NCBI RefSeq assembly: GCF_018390595.1
Contig: NZ_JAHBAV010000005.1
Span: 1-64,000, forward strand
Source: Dietzia massiliensis
GTDB taxonomy: Bacteria; Actinomycetota; Actinomycetes; Mycobacteriales; Mycobacteriaceae
Reading direction: 5' to 3'
DNA length: 64,000 nt
In this document: positions 18,696 to 28,313 of the stretch, in pieces
How positions within the stretch are numbered: position 1 is the first letter of the stretch
How the letters are laid out: every line of letters starts with the position of its first letter
Notes under the pieces: model-generated
Told to the model about the DNA's origin: nothing
Database searches by the model: none
The model's input: only the letters and a program-made list of their open reading frames with translations
Position numbers and translations under genes: made by a program

Positions 18696-19613
18696 ATGAC
18701 AGAGAAGACCAAGCTCACAGCAGCGATCGTGGGGTCCGGCAACATCGGCACCGACCTCATGTACAAGCTCGAGCGCAGTGAGTACATCGAGCCCAAGTGG
18801 ATGATCGGCATCGACGCCGAATCCGAGGGTATGAAGCGCGCCGCCGAACACGGCCTCGTCTGCATGGCCGGCGGCGCCGACGAGCTGCTCGCCTCCATCG
18901 AGGCCGGCGGCGAGAAGCCCGACCTCCTCTTCGAGGCCACCAGTGCATACGTGCACAAGGAGTACGCGCCCAAGTACGAGGCCGCCGGCATCGTCGCCAT
19001 CGACCTGACGCCCGCGGCCGTCGGCCCCATGGTGATCCCGCCCGCGAACCTCCGCGAGCACCTCGACGCCCCCAACACCAACATGGTCACCTGCGGTGGC
19101 CAGGCCACCATCCCGATGGTCCACGCCGTCTCGTCGGTCGTCCCCGTCGACTACGCGGAGATCGTCGCCTCGGTGTCCAGTGAGTCCGCCGGCCCCGGCA
19201 CCCGCGCGAACATCGACGAGTTCACGCAGACCACCAAGACGGCCATCGAAAAGGTCGGCGGCGCCAAGCAGGGCAAGGCCATCATCATCCTCAACCCGGC
19301 CGAGCCGCCCATGATCATGCGCGACACGATCTTCTGCTCGATCCCCGAGGACGCGGACCACGACCTCATCACCACCGCCATCCGCAAGCGCGAGAAGGAG
19401 ATCCAGGAGTACGTGCCGGGCTACCGGCTGCTCCAGGAGCCGCAGTTCGATCCGCCCACCGAGATCACCGGCGGCATGGCCCGCGTGGCGATTTTCGCCG
19501 AGGTCGAGGGCGCGGGAGACTTCCTGCCGCCCTACGCCGGCAACCTCGACATCATGACCGCCGCCGCCGCGAAGGTGGGCGAAGAGATCGCCAAGAGCAA
19601 GCTCGGAGTGTGA
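18696..19613 (+). CDS. hsaG: Acetaldehyde/propionaldehyde dehydrogenase (acylating) HsaG
   Basis: NAD- and CoA-dependent aldehyde dehydrogenase that takes aldehyde channelled from the aldolase HsaF to acyl-CoA. 305 aa. Rossmann motif [15 protein letters not shown] near the N-terminus and the active-site Cys133 in [10 protein letters not shown] are visible; [15 protein letters not shown] and [14 protein letters not shown] are family-typical. It overlaps hsaF by 4 bp (GTGA), matching the tight complex the two form. The first ATG after the DUF222/HNH gene is used; the upstream open frame to 18522 overlaps that gene. No KstR box precedes it. Confidence 0.93.
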   Translation: MTEKTKLTAAIVGSGNIGTDLMYKLERSEYIEPKWMIGIDAESEGMKRAAEHGLVCMAGGADELLASIEAGGEKPDLLFEATSAYVHKEYAPKYEAAGIVAIDLTPAAVGPMVIPPANLREHLDAPNTNMVTCGGQATIPMVHAVSSVVPVDYAEIVASVSSESAGPGTRANIDEFTQTTKTAIEKVGGAKQGKAIIILNPAEPPMIMRDTIFCSIPEDADHDLITTAIRKREKEIQEYVPGYRLLQEPQFDPPTEITGGMARVAIFAEVEGAGDFLPPYAGNLDIMTAAAAKVGEEIAKSKLGV

Positions 19614-20683
19614 CAGACATGGACAAGACCAACCCGCTCAACGCCCAGGCCCGTGCCTACAGCGACGAGCTCGACATCCGCATCACCGACTCCTCGCTCC
19701 GCGACGGCTCCCACCACAAGCGCCACCAGTTCTCGGTGGAGGACGTCCGCAACGTCGTCGCCGCCCTCGACGGCGCGGGCGTGCCGGTCATCGAGGTCAC
19801 CCACGGCGACGGCCTCGGCGGCGCGTCGTTCAACTACGGCTTCGCCAAGTCCTACGACCAGGAGCTCATCAAGGCCGCGGCGGAGACCGCCACGCAGGCC
19901 AAGATCGCGTTCCTCACGCTGCCCGGCCTGGGCATCAAGGACGACATCCTCGCCGCGCGCGACAACGGCGGCTCGATCTGCCGCGTCGCCACCCACTGCA
20001 CCGAGGCGGACGTCTCCATCCAGCACTTCGGCTACGCCCGCGAGCTGGGCCTCGAGACCGTGGGCTTCCTCATGATGAGCCACACCCAGCCGCCGGAGGT
20101 GCTCGCCAAGCAGGCCCGCATCATGGCCGACGCCGGCTGCCAGTGCGTCTACATCGTCGACTCGGCCGGCGCGCTGGTCATGGACCAGGTCTCGGACCGC
20201 GTCTCCGCGCTCGTCGCGGAGCTCGGCGACGACGCCCAGGTCGGCTTCCACGGCCACGAGAACCTCGACATCGGCGTGGGCAACTCGATCATGGCCATCC
20301 GCGCTGGAGCCCAGCAGATCGACGGCTCGACCCGCCGCTTCGGCGCCGGCGCGGGCAATACCCCCGTGGAGGCGCTGGTCGGCTGCTGCGACAAGCTCGA
20401 CATCCGCACCGGCATCGACTTCTTCAAGATCGCCGACGCGGCCGAGGACGTCGTCCGCCCGCTCATGCCCAACGAGTGCATCGTCGACCGTCAGGCCATG
20501 ATGCTCGGCTACGCGGGCTGCTACTCGTCGTTCCTCAAGCACGCCGAGGGCCACGCGCAGCGGTACAACGTGCCGGCGTCCGAGATCCTCATCCGTGCTG
20601 GTGAGCGTCGCCTCGTGGGCGGCCAGGAGGACCAGCTCATCGACATCGCGCTGGAGATCCAGAAGGAACTGGCGAACGCCTGA
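19610..20683 (+). CDS. hsaF: 4-Hydroxy-2-oxoacid aldolase HsaF
   Basis: Class II (divalent metal) aldolase splitting 4-hydroxy-2-oxo acids into pyruvate and an aldehyde that is handed to HsaG. 357 aa; HMGL-like barrel with [12 protein letters not shown] (metal and catalytic residues), [14 protein letters not shown] and [14 protein letters not shown], plus the C-terminal communication domain common to DmpG-type enzymes. GTG start overlapping the hsaG stop; an ATG (MDKTNP) lies three codons in. A strong hairpin terminator follows. Confidence 0.94.
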   Translation: MTDMDKTNPLNAQARAYSDELDIRITDSSLRDGSHHKRHQFSVEDVRNVVAALDGAGVPVIEVTHGDGLGGASFNYGFAKSYDQELIKAAAETATQAKIAFLTLPGLGIKDDILAARDNGGSICRVATHCTEADVSIQHFGYARELGLETVGFLMMSHTQPPEVLAKQARIMADAGCQCVYIVDSAGALVMDQVSDRVSALVAELGDDAQVGFHGHENLDIGVGNSIMAIRAGAQQIDGSTRRFGAGAGNTPVEALVGCCDKLDIRTGIDFFKIADAAEDVVRPLMPNECIVDRQAMMLGYAGCYSSFLKHAEGHAQRYNVPASEILIRAGERRLVGGQEDQLIDIALEIQKELANA

Positions 20684-20698
20684 TCCTCACCCCGCCCG

Positions 20699-20738
20699 CC
20701 GCAGCCGCGCACCTGATCCGAGAGGTGCGCGGCTGCGG
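20699..20738. terminator. Strong hairpin terminator after hsaF
   Basis: Perfect 16-bp GC-rich stem (CCGCAGCCGCGCACCT with its complement) and an 8-nt loop, starting 16 bp after the hsaF stop. Confidence 0.8.
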
Positions 20739-20799
20739 TCGTCTCAGGCCTTCTTCGCCACGCTCGACCGGCAGGGCACGGGGCCGGGGCCTCTGGCTG

Positions 20800-21321
20800 T
20801 CACGGGTCGACCCTCGTCCCGCCGAGTGCCCAGGTGACGACCGGCTCGAGGGTCGACTCGTCGACCAGTTGGAGGCGGCGGGAGTGCAGTAGCAGCTGCG
20901 CGGCGGGAGCCTCGGGCGTCCTGCGGAGTTCGCGGCGCAGGGCGGCCATGAGGACGCGGTCGGGCCAGGTGAGCCGCGCCGGGTCGAGGTCCCCGCGGAG
21001 CTGGAACGTGGTGACGGCGCGGCGGGTCGCGGCGACGAGCCTGGCGGCCAGGTCACCGCGCCCGGGGTCGTCAGCGGGGGAGAGTCCGACGACGACGAGG
21101 GCTGCGCGCCCGGGAGCGGAGCGGATAGCCCGGATGATCCGGCGCCGCCCGAGGATCCGTGTCGCGTAGAGAGGTGCGAGCACGATCAACGGGTCGGCGT
21201 CGTGGGCGGTCCTCAGCGTCGACAGTTCGACGGCGGGCGTGCTGAGCTGCTCCGCGAGGGCGACGGCGTAGCGGCGCGTGGAACCGTACTTCGAGGTGAA
21301 GGCGACGACCGGGGAGTTCAC
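20800..21321 (-). CDS. Flavodoxin-like protein
   Basis: 173 aa. The N-terminal VVAFTSKYGSTRRYAVALAEQL matches the FMN-phosphate loop of flavodoxin-domain proteins such as HemG-type menaquinone-dependent protoporphyrinogen oxidases, and VLAPLYATRILGRRRIIRAI follows the same fold. The C-terminal third (WPDRVLMAALRRELRRTPEAPAAQ) is less conserved. It lies 24 bp beyond the 3' end of kshB and has its own divergent context with hsaF. A link to steroid metabolism is not shown. Confidence 0.7.
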   Translation of the reverse strand: MNSPVVAFTSKYGSTRRYAVALAEQLSTPAVELSTLRTAHDADPLIVLAPLYATRILGRRRIIRAIRSAPGRAALVVVGLSPADDPGRGDLAARLVAATRRAVTTFQLRGDLDPARLTWPDRVLMAALRRELRRTPEAPAAQLLLHSRRLQLVDESTLEPVVTWALGGTRVDP

Positions 21322-21345
21322 GCTCCCCAGTCTGTCACCGTGGAC

Positions 21346-22407
21346 TCACTCGGAGTAGGAGACCTCAACGCGGTCGGTCTTGGGCAGGAGCTGGCAGCTC
21401 AGGACGTACCCCTCCTCGACCTCCTCGGGGTCGAGGATCCCGTTGTGGATCATCTCGACCTCGCCGGACTTGAGAATGCACGCGCACGCGGAGCACTCGC
21501 CCTTGCGGCAGGAGAACGGCGCCTTGATCCCCTTGGAGAGCAGGACGTCGAGGAGCGGGGTCTGGCGCGGCCAGGAGACCTCGTGGACCTCGTCGTCGAG
21601 CTCGACGATCGCGGTGGCGGGGCCGGCCCCGTCCTCACCGGGGGAGTCGTCGATGGCGATCTCCGCGAACGGGTCTCCCTCGATGGAGGAGAACACCTCG
21701 GTGTGGATGAGGTGCATGTCGGCGCCGGAGCGGCGCAGGCCGTTCTTCACGGTCTCCATGAACGGCGCGGGGCCACAGATGTAGGAGTGGCGCTTGGCGG
21801 CGACGGGCTGGAGGAGGTTGCCGACCATCTCGGCGGTGGGGATGCCGGAGACGGACTCGAGCCAGTGGACGACCGTGAGGCGGTCGGGGTTGTTGCGCTG
21901 CAGTTCCTGCAGCTCGTCCTTGAAGATGACCGACTTCTCGTCACGGTTCGCGTACACCATGACGATGTGGCCGGTGCCCTGCGCGAGCGCGGACTTGAGG
22001 ATCGACATGACCGGGGTGACGCCCGACCCGGCGGCCAGGAGGATGAAGTCCTGGTCGAGGTTCTTGGGGGTGAAGATGCCGGACGGCGCGAGCACGTGCA
22101 TGCTCATGCCGGCCTCGGCGTTGTCACACAGCCAGTTGGAACCGTAGCCGTCGATCGTGCGCTTGACGGTCACCTTGAGCCGGGCGTCCTCGGTGGGGGA
22201 GCTCGACAGGGAGTAGCAGCGCGCGACCGAGCCGGTCTGCTCGCTCGGGATGCGCAAGGTGAGGAACTGCCCCGGGGTGTACCTGAAGTCGTCCTCGCAG
22301 CCGGCGGGGATGTCGAAGACGATCGACTTGGCGTCGGCGGTCTCCTCGATCACGTCCGCGATCGTGAGTTCGCGGACGAAGGAGCCGAGCTGTGGGGTGT
22401 CGGTCAT
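21346..22407 (-). CDS. kshB: KshB: reductase of 3-ketosteroid 9alpha-hydroxylase
   Basis: NADH- and FAD-dependent reductase passing electrons through its own plant-type [2Fe-2S] cluster to the Rieske oxygenase KshA. 353 aa in the order FAD domain (RCYSLSSSP), NAD domain (LLAAGSGVTPVMSILKSAL; YICGPAPFMETV) and C-terminal ferredoxin (CRKGECSACAC and a later Cys in LSCQLLPKTD). The start at 22407 gives the normal length; the frame is open to 22497. It is the last gene of kshA-orf-kshB, 118 bp behind the middle gene. Close alternatives such as HmpB-type reductases share this domain order, but the kshA linkage settles it. Confidence 0.93.
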   Translation of the reverse strand: MTDTPQLGSFVRELTIADVIEETADAKSIVFDIPAGCEDDFRYTPGQFLTLRIPSEQTGSVARCYSLSSSPTEDARLKVTVKRTIDGYGSNWLCDNAEAGMSMHVLAPSGIFTPKNLDQDFILLAAGSGVTPVMSILKSALAQGTGHIVMVYANRDEKSVIFKDELQELQRNNPDRLTVVHWLESVSGIPTAEMVGNLLQPVAAKRHSYICGPAPFMETVKNGLRRSGADMHLIHTEVFSSIEGDPFAEIAIDDSPGEDGAGPATAIVELDDEVHEVSWPRQTPLLDVLLSKGIKAPFSCRKGECSACACILKSGEVEMIHNGILDPEEVEEGYVLSCQLLPKTDRVEVSYSE

Positions 22408-22525
22408 GGATGCGGAGCCTATCGCTTTGATACGCGGGGACGGGTGGTCGCAGGGCACTATGGCAGACGGCGGCGACCTCCTCCGAGCGTTTCTCACTCA
22501 GTGGAAGTCGCCTGCCGTCAGGGTG

Positions 22526-22921
22526 TCACTCGGGGACGAACAGCGGGTTGACCATGTGTTCGTCGTCGGCCGGGTCCACGCCCTCGGAGATGGTCAGCAG
22601 ACCCTCCGCGTAGGCGTAGCGGATGCTCGCGAGCATCCGGGGGCAGGTGTCCTCACCCTCCGGCCGTTCGCCGCCCGCGCGCCAGTCGGTGAGTACGGGG
22701 CACGTGCGGTCGCTGCCCTCGGTCCACTGGATGGACGTGTGCTTCTCGCTGTTCTTGCGAACCGAGACGCACGCCCCGCAGCTACGGCACTCGACGGGTT
22801 GGAAGCCCGCCCGTGTGTAGGTCTCGCGGTCGAGGTCGGTGTACGAGTGGAGCCGCGCGGCGCGCGCCGGGTCGGTGTCGTCCCAGGTCGGCGCGCGCCG
22901 CGCGTCGTTCTTCTTGAACAT
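22526..22921 (-). CDS. Conserved small Cys-rich protein between kshA and kshB
   Basis: 131 aa, unknown function. It has CRSCGAC at about 45-51 and two more Cys in DRTCPVLTDW and EDTCPRMLASIRYAY, which could bind a metal or Fe-S cluster. The ATG overlaps the kshA stop by 4 bp, so it is co-translated with the oxygenase. A hypothetical gene of similar size, Rv3527, sits next to kshA in M. tuberculosis; I believe this is its counterpart but cannot confirm it. An accessory role in KshA maturation or electron supply is an inference. Confidence 0.72.
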   Translation of the reverse strand: MFKKNDARRAPTWDDTDPARAARLHSYTDLDRETYTRAGFQPVECRSCGACVSVRKNSEKHTSIQWTEGSDRTCPVLTDWRAGGERPEGEDTCPRMLASIRYAYAEGLLTISEGVDPADDEHMVNPLFVPE

Positions 22922-24144
22922 CAGTTCTGCGACCGGGTGGCGCCCGCCTCGCCGGCGACCTCTGCCATGCCGGTGTACTGGGTCTGCTCGTCGGAGATCT
23001 CGGCCTCACCGGCCTCCTGCTTGCGCATGTTCTCGGCGACCTCCTTCTCCCAGTACTGGTTGGCGGCGGTGGTGTCGACCTCGAACTCGAAGCGCTCGGT
23101 CATCTCGGGCGTCACCTTGTCGCGGCCCACGTAGAACTGCTCGTACCAGCGGCGGAGCTGGTAGACGGGGCCGTCCTCCTCGCAGAGGAGCGGGTTGGCG
23201 ATCTGGGACTTGCGCTGCCAGATGCGGACGTCCTGGAGGAAGCCCTCGCCGAAGAAGGTGGCGATCTTGGCGGCCATCTTCTCGGAGGTGGCGTCGTCGA
23301 AGCCCCGGGGCTTCTTGACCGACAGCCCGTACATCAGCACGAACGAGTTCTGGTCGATCGGGTAGTGGCAGTTGATGAGGATGGCCTCGGTTTCGAAGCC
23401 GCCGTACATCTGCTTGAGCGGGTTGATCATGTACGCCGGGCCGAAGTAGGAGGCCTCGGATTCGAGCAGCGTGTCCCCGTACTTTCCGCCGGACGGGTCG
23501 TGGTCGGGACGCCCCTTGGTGTTGAGGTACTGGGTCGCCTTCTGGCCCTCGAAGACGTTCTTGAAGTAGGTCGGGAAGGCGTAGTGGATGTAGTAGAAGT
23601 GCGCCATGTCGACCACGTTGTCGACGATCTCCATGCAGTTGGACCCCTCGATCACGAGGCGGTTCCACTGCCAGTCGGTCCACTCGCCGGTCTCGTACTC
23701 GGGGATGGCGGGGATGGCGTCCTCGGGCTGCGGCGGTTTGCCCTCGTGGTCGTGCCACACGAAGACCTGGCCGGACTGGACGTTGGTGATCCAGGAGCGG
23801 GTCTTGGCGCGCAGGGGCACGCGCTTGGCGTACGGGATGCCCTTGCACTTGCCGTCGCCGCCCCAGCGCCAGTCGTGGAAAGGGCAGGCGATGTTGCCGT
23901 CCTTGATGGAGCCGTCGGACAGGTCCCCACCCAGGTGGCGGCAGTAGGCGTCGAGGACGTTGATCTCGCCCTCGTCGTTCGCCCACACCACGAGCTTGGT
24001 GCCGAAGGCCTGGATGGAGTGGGGCTCGCCGTCGGTGAACTCCTTGACGGTGCCGATGCAGTGCCATCCGCGCGCGTACCGATCCCGGACCTCGCCGGTG
24101 TCGATTTCGCGGACGGCTCCGGGGGCCGAACCGGGTGCGGTCAT
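22921..24144 (-). CDS. kshA: KshA: Rieske oxygenase of 3-ketosteroid 9alpha-hydroxylase
   Basis: Hydroxylates C9 of (1,4-)androstadiene-dione or its CoA esters, causing ring-B opening together with KstD. 407 aa. Rieske ligands Cys68-His70 and Cys87-His90 (YCRH, CPFHDWRW) are present, then the mononuclear iron site His182 and His187 in DNVVDMAHFYYIH; a C-terminal Asp completes it in the family. The ATG has AGGAGG 6 nt upstream. KstR-type boxes lie in the 190-bp gap to divergent hsaA. First gene of the kshA-orf-kshB operon. Confidence 0.96.
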   Translation of the reverse strand: MTAPGSAPGAVREIDTGEVRDRYARGWHCIGTVKEFTDGEPHSIQAFGTKLVVWANDEGEINVLDAYCRHLGGDLSDGSIKDGNIACPFHDWRWGGDGKCKGIPYAKRVPLRAKTRSWITNVQSGQVFVWHDHEGKPPQPEDAIPAIPEYETGEWTDWQWNRLVIEGSNCMEIVDNVVDMAHFYYIHYAFPTYFKNVFEGQKATQYLNTKGRPDHDPSGGKYGDTLLESEASYFGPAYMINPLKQMYGGFETEAILINCHYPIDQNSFVLMYGLSVKKPRGFDDATSEKMAAKIATFFGEGFLQDVRIWQRKSQIANPLLCEEDGPVYQLRRWYEQFYVGRDKVTPEMTERFEFEVDTTAANQYWEKEVAENMRKQEAGEAEISDEQTQYTGMAEVAGEAGATRSQN

Positions 24145-24173
24145 GATGATCCTCCTGAGGGGCGCGAGCCGTA

Positions 24174-24190
24174 TGAGAACAGGTTATAGA
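24174..24190. promoter_or_regulatory. Imperfect KstR-type box upstream of kshA
   Basis: TGAGAACAGGTTATAGA contains AACNNGTTNNA but has G instead of T at the first conserved position. It is 30 bp upstream of the kshA start. Confidence 0.55.
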
Positions 24191-24278
24191 ATGAGGTGGC
24201 GGGCCACAACCAGGGAGCGTTCGTGCTGGCACGGGGTGCCAGGGTCTTTCTTCCGGGAGGGGCTGCCTGGTGCGAAAC

Positions 24279-24292
24279 TGTAACGTGTTCTA
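24279..24292. promoter_or_regulatory. KstR-type operator upstream of hsaA
   Basis: TGTAACGTGTTCTA matches TNNAACNNGTTNNA at all fixed positions and lies 42 bp before the hsaA ATG, in the gap shared with kshA. Confidence 0.85.
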
Positions 24293-24334
24293 GTCTAGAC
24301 CGCATCACCCCCACGCACTGCCAGAGAGGTACAC

Positions 24335-25510
24335 ATGAGCGAGTACGCCTCCCACGAGGTCATCGACCGCATCAAGGCCCTGCTGCCCGGCTTCGCCGAG
24401 CGCGCCCAGGAGACCGAGGACCTGCGCAAGGTCCATCCGCAGAACATCGCGGAGCTCGACGAGGCCGGCTTCTTCAAGCTCTGCCAGCCGGCCCAGTGGG
24501 GCGGGTACGAGGCGGACATGGAGACCTTCTACACCGCCGCCATGACGATCGCGACCGCGTGCCCGTCCACGGGCTGGTGCGCGAGCATCCTCGGCATCCA
24601 CAACTGGCACCTCGCGCTGTTCCCCCAGCAGGCGCAGGAGGACGTCTGGGGCGAGGACCCGACCGTGCGGATCTCGTCGTCGTACGCCCCGATGGGCGCG
24701 GCCAAGAAGACCGCCGACGGGCTGGTGCTCAACGGCAAGTGGTCCTGGTCCTCGGGTAGCGACCACGCCGACTGGGTCTTCGTGGGCGGTCCGGTCCTCG
24801 ACGAGAACGACAAGATGGTGGACTTCTGCACCTTCCTGGTCGAGAAGTCGCAGTACGAGATCGTCGACGTGTGGCACGTCGTCGGCCTCAAGGGCACCGG
24901 GTCCAACGACATCGTGGTCAAGGACGCGCTGATCCCCGAGCACCGTGTCCTGTCCTTCGGCCTCATGGCCGCCACCAAGGCGCCGGGGCTCGAGGTCAAC
25001 ACCAACCCGATCTACAAGATGCCGTGGGGCACCATCCACCCCACCACCATCTCCACGCCGATCGTCGGCATGGCGTTCGGCTGCTACGACGTCCACCGCT
25101 CGCACCAGCAGGAACGGGTCCGCGCCGCGTTCGGGACCAAGGTCAAGGACGACCCGTTCGCAAAGGTCCGTCTGGCCGAGGCCGCCGGCGACATCGACGC
25201 CGCGTGGCTGCAGCTCATGCGCAACGTGCGTGAGGAGCAGGACCTCGTAAGGGCCGGGGATTTCCCGGGCATGGACATCCGCACGCGCGCTCGCCGCGAC
25301 CAGGTCCGCGCCACGCAACGCGCGATCGACGCGATCGGGCTGCTGTTTCAGAACTCCGGTGCCCGCGCGCTCGAGGTGAGCTCGCCGATCCAGCGGTTCT
25401 GGCGCGACGCCAACGCGGGTAGGGTCCACGCCGCCAACGAGGCGACGAAGGCGTACATCATGTATGGACAGAACGAGTTCGGCGAGAAGGTCACCGACTC
25501 GATGGTCTGA
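24335..25510 (+). CDS. hsaA: HsaA: 3-HSA hydroxylase, oxygenase component
   Basis: Flavin-dependent monooxygenase that uses reduced FMN from HsaB to hydroxylate 3-HSA at C4, giving the catechol 3,4-DHSA. 391 aa with the acyl-CoA-dehydrogenase-like fold of group D monooxygenases: TACPSTGWCASILGIHNW, NGKWSWSSGSDHADW and LKGTGSNDIVV are visible. SD GAGAGG precedes the ATG, and a KstR box lies upstream. The next gene is hsaC; the hydrolase gene hsaD usually found between them is missing. Confidence 0.95.
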   Translation: MSEYASHEVIDRIKALLPGFAERAQETEDLRKVHPQNIAELDEAGFFKLCQPAQWGGYEADMETFYTAAMTIATACPSTGWCASILGIHNWHLALFPQQAQEDVWGEDPTVRISSSYAPMGAAKKTADGLVLNGKWSWSSGSDHADWVFVGGPVLDENDKMVDFCTFLVEKSQYEIVDVWHVVGLKGTGSNDIVVKDALIPEHRVLSFGLMAATKAPGLEVNTNPIYKMPWGTIHPTTISTPIVGMAFGCYDVHRSHQQERVRAAFGTKVKDDPFAKVRLAEAAGDIDAAWLQLMRNVREEQDLVRAGDFPGMDIRTRARRDQVRATQRAIDAIGLLFQNSGARALEVSSPIQRFWRDANAGRVHAANEATKAYIMYGQNEFGEKVTDSMV

Positions 25511-26446
<936 letters not shown>

Positions 26447-26457
26447 TTCCCTAGGCT

Positions 26458-26481
26458 GGGCCCCGTACCCCCGCGGGGCCC
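26458..26481. terminator. Intercistronic hairpin between hsaC and hsaB
   Basis: GGGCCCCG pairs with CGGGGCCC across an 8-nt loop, 11 bp after the hsaC stop. It may lower read-through into hsaB or stabilise the upstream mRNA; as hsaB follows on the same strand it is probably not a complete stop. Confidence 0.45.
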
Positions 26482-26534
26482 GGCCGCCGCCGCGCCCACC
26501 CCGACGATCTTGAGTCCAGGAAGGACCGACCCCC

Positions 26535-27119
26535 ATGAGCAGCACCGACGAACGCCCGGAGGGGCAGTCCTTCAGCAGCCGTGAACTGCGCGACGCGCTG
26601 GGCCAGTTCTGCACGGGCATCACCGTCATCACCGCGGTCGAGGACGACAAACCGGTGGGCTTCGCCTGCCAGTCGTTCTCGGCATTGTCGCTCGAACCCC
26701 CGCTGGTGCTGTTCTGTCCGATGAAGACGTCGGGGTCGTGGAAGGGCATCGAGAAGGCGGGCCGGTTCGCGGTGAACATCCTCTCCGAGGAGCAGGAGGA
26801 CGTCTCCTCGACGTTCGGCCGCCGCGGAGACGACAAGTTCGCCGAGATCGACTGGTCGCCCAGCCCGCTGGGCTCGCCGGTGATCAACGGTGTGATGGCG
26901 TGGCTGGACTGTGAGATCGACCAGGTCCTCGACGGCGGGGACCACTGGATCGTGCTCGGTCGGGTCGACAACCTCGGCCCGACCAAGCGGGACATCCGCC
27001 CGCTGCTGTTCTACCGCGGCGCCTACCTCAGCATCGAGGAGGACGTGGTGGATCCGACGCCCGAGCAGGAGGAGTTGGCCAACTTCATCACCTCCGCCGA
27101 CAGCTACACCTGGCTGTGA
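26535..27119 (+). CDS. hsaB: HsaB: flavin reductase component of 3-HSA hydroxylase
   Basis: NAD(P)H:FMN reductase of the HpaC/split-barrel family that supplies reduced flavin to HsaA. 194 aa; FCTGITVITAVEDDKPVGFACQSFSALSLEPPLVLFCP is the typical flavin-binding N-terminal part (residues about 22-58), followed by the GxFxVNIL segment GRFAVNILSEEQ and the C-terminal LGRVDNL. SD AGGAAGGA upstream of the ATG. Its stop overlaps the GTG start of the next gene by 4 bp, tying that unknown gene to the hsa operon. Confidence 0.93.
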   Translation: MSSTDERPEGQSFSSRELRDALGQFCTGITVITAVEDDKPVGFACQSFSALSLEPPLVLFCPMKTSGSWKGIEKAGRFAVNILSEEQEDVSSTFGRRGDDKFAEIDWSPSPLGSPVINGVMAWLDCEIDQVLDGGDHWIVLGRVDNLGPTKRDIRPLLFYRGAYLSIEEDVVDPTPEQEELANFITSADSYTWL

Positions 27120-28300
27120 GCGGGGTGACGGGGCCGCTGGCGAAGGCGCTGGCGGAGGCGGAGGAGATCATCCGGTCGGCGCCGCACGTGCGCACCGACG
27201 AGGACGTCGCGGAGGGGCTCGAGTACCTGCTCGGGACGATCCGCGGCGCGATCGAGACGGGCCAACACCGCGGACGCACGCATCCGCAGCTGTTCGAGGC
27301 GACGGGCCCGTACACCAAGATGGGTCTGGACAACCCGGACACGCTGTACTTCTACGCGAACCTCGCCGACGGCGCGGAGTACGTCATCGAGGGCCGCCGC
27401 GGCACCACGGCGGACCTGTCGTTCCAGGTCATGGCGGGGACGTACTCGGCCGACGAGCGCGCCGCGTCGCACGCGGCGTTCGATGACCGTCGCCTCGAGA
27501 TCGACGAGCGGGGTCGGTACTCGTTCCGGCTCGGACCGGCGAGATACGACGACGACGAGGGCGACCCCGGCTACGTGGTGCTGCACCCCGGTTCGTCGAT
27601 GATCGCCGTCCGCGAGGTGTTCTCCGACTGGAGCCGGGAGGAGGCCGGGTCGGCGATCATCCGCAGACTCGACACGGTGGGCACCGCGCCGGAGCCCGTC
27701 TCGCTCGCGGGGCAGGAGAAGTTCTACGCCAAACTCGCCGAGGCGCTGGTCGGGCGACTGCGGACGTGGCTGGCGTTCCCCGGCTGGTTCTTCGGCGAGC
27801 AGCCCCGCAACACGCTCAACGTGCCCCGGCAGACCCCGGGCGGGCTCACGACCCAGTTCTCGTCCGCCGGGATCTTCGAGCTCGGCCCCGACGAGGCGAT
27901 CGTGATCTCGCTGCCCGTCGCCGGGGTGCCCTACCAGGGCTTCCAGCTGGGCAGTATGTGGTACGCGTCGCTGGAGTACGTGCACCACCAGACGAGTCTC
28001 ACCGCCGACCAGGCGCACGTCACCTCCGACGGGCTCATCCACCTGGTGGTGTCCGAGCGTGATCCGGGCCTGGCCAACTGGGTCGAGACGCTCGGCCGCC
28101 GCGAGGGCATCATGCAGTTCCGGTGGCAGCGGACCGACGGGCCCATCGGCCCGGAGCTCGGCCCGACGGTGAAGGTCGTACCGTTCGACCGGGTGCCCGT
28201 CGAGGTCCCGTGCCACGACGAGCTGCGCGTGACCGGGGAGCAGTGGCGTGAGCGGATCGCCGCGCGCCAGGACGCCTTCGCCCGGCGCGGATTGTCGTGA
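27116..28300 (+). CDS. Conserved protein of unknown function, DUF1214-like
   Basis: 394 aa. Sequence such as YTKMGLDNPDTLYFYANLADGAEYVIEG and WFFGEQPRNTLNVPRQTPGGL recalls DUF1214/DUF1254-type proteins of unknown function; I do not know an assigned reaction. There is no signal peptide. The GTG start overlaps the hsaB stop (GTGA), so it is translationally coupled to the hsa operon, and a sulfotransferase gene follows after 13 bp. The pair resembles what I recall of Rv3531c and Rv3529c in the M. tuberculosis cholesterol region. A role in steroid metabolism is likely from context only. Confidence 0.65.
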   Translation: MSGVTGPLAKALAEAEEIIRSAPHVRTDEDVAEGLEYLLGTIRGAIETGQHRGRTHPQLFEATGPYTKMGLDNPDTLYFYANLADGAEYVIEGRRGTTADLSFQVMAGTYSADERAASHAAFDDRRLEIDERGRYSFRLGPARYDDDEGDPGYVVLHPGSSMIAVREVFSDWSREEAGSAIIRRLDTVGTAPEPVSLAGQEKFYAKLAEALVGRLRTWLAFPGWFFGEQPRNTLNVPRQTPGGLTTQFSSAGIFELGPDEAIVISLPVAGVPYQGFQLGSMWYASLEYVHHQTSLTADQAHVTSDGLIHLVVSERDPGLANWVETLGRREGIMQFRWQRTDGPIGPELGPTVKVVPFDRVPVEVPCHDELRVTGEQWRERIAARQDAFARRGLS

Positions 28301-28313
28301 GAAGGGGACTGTC

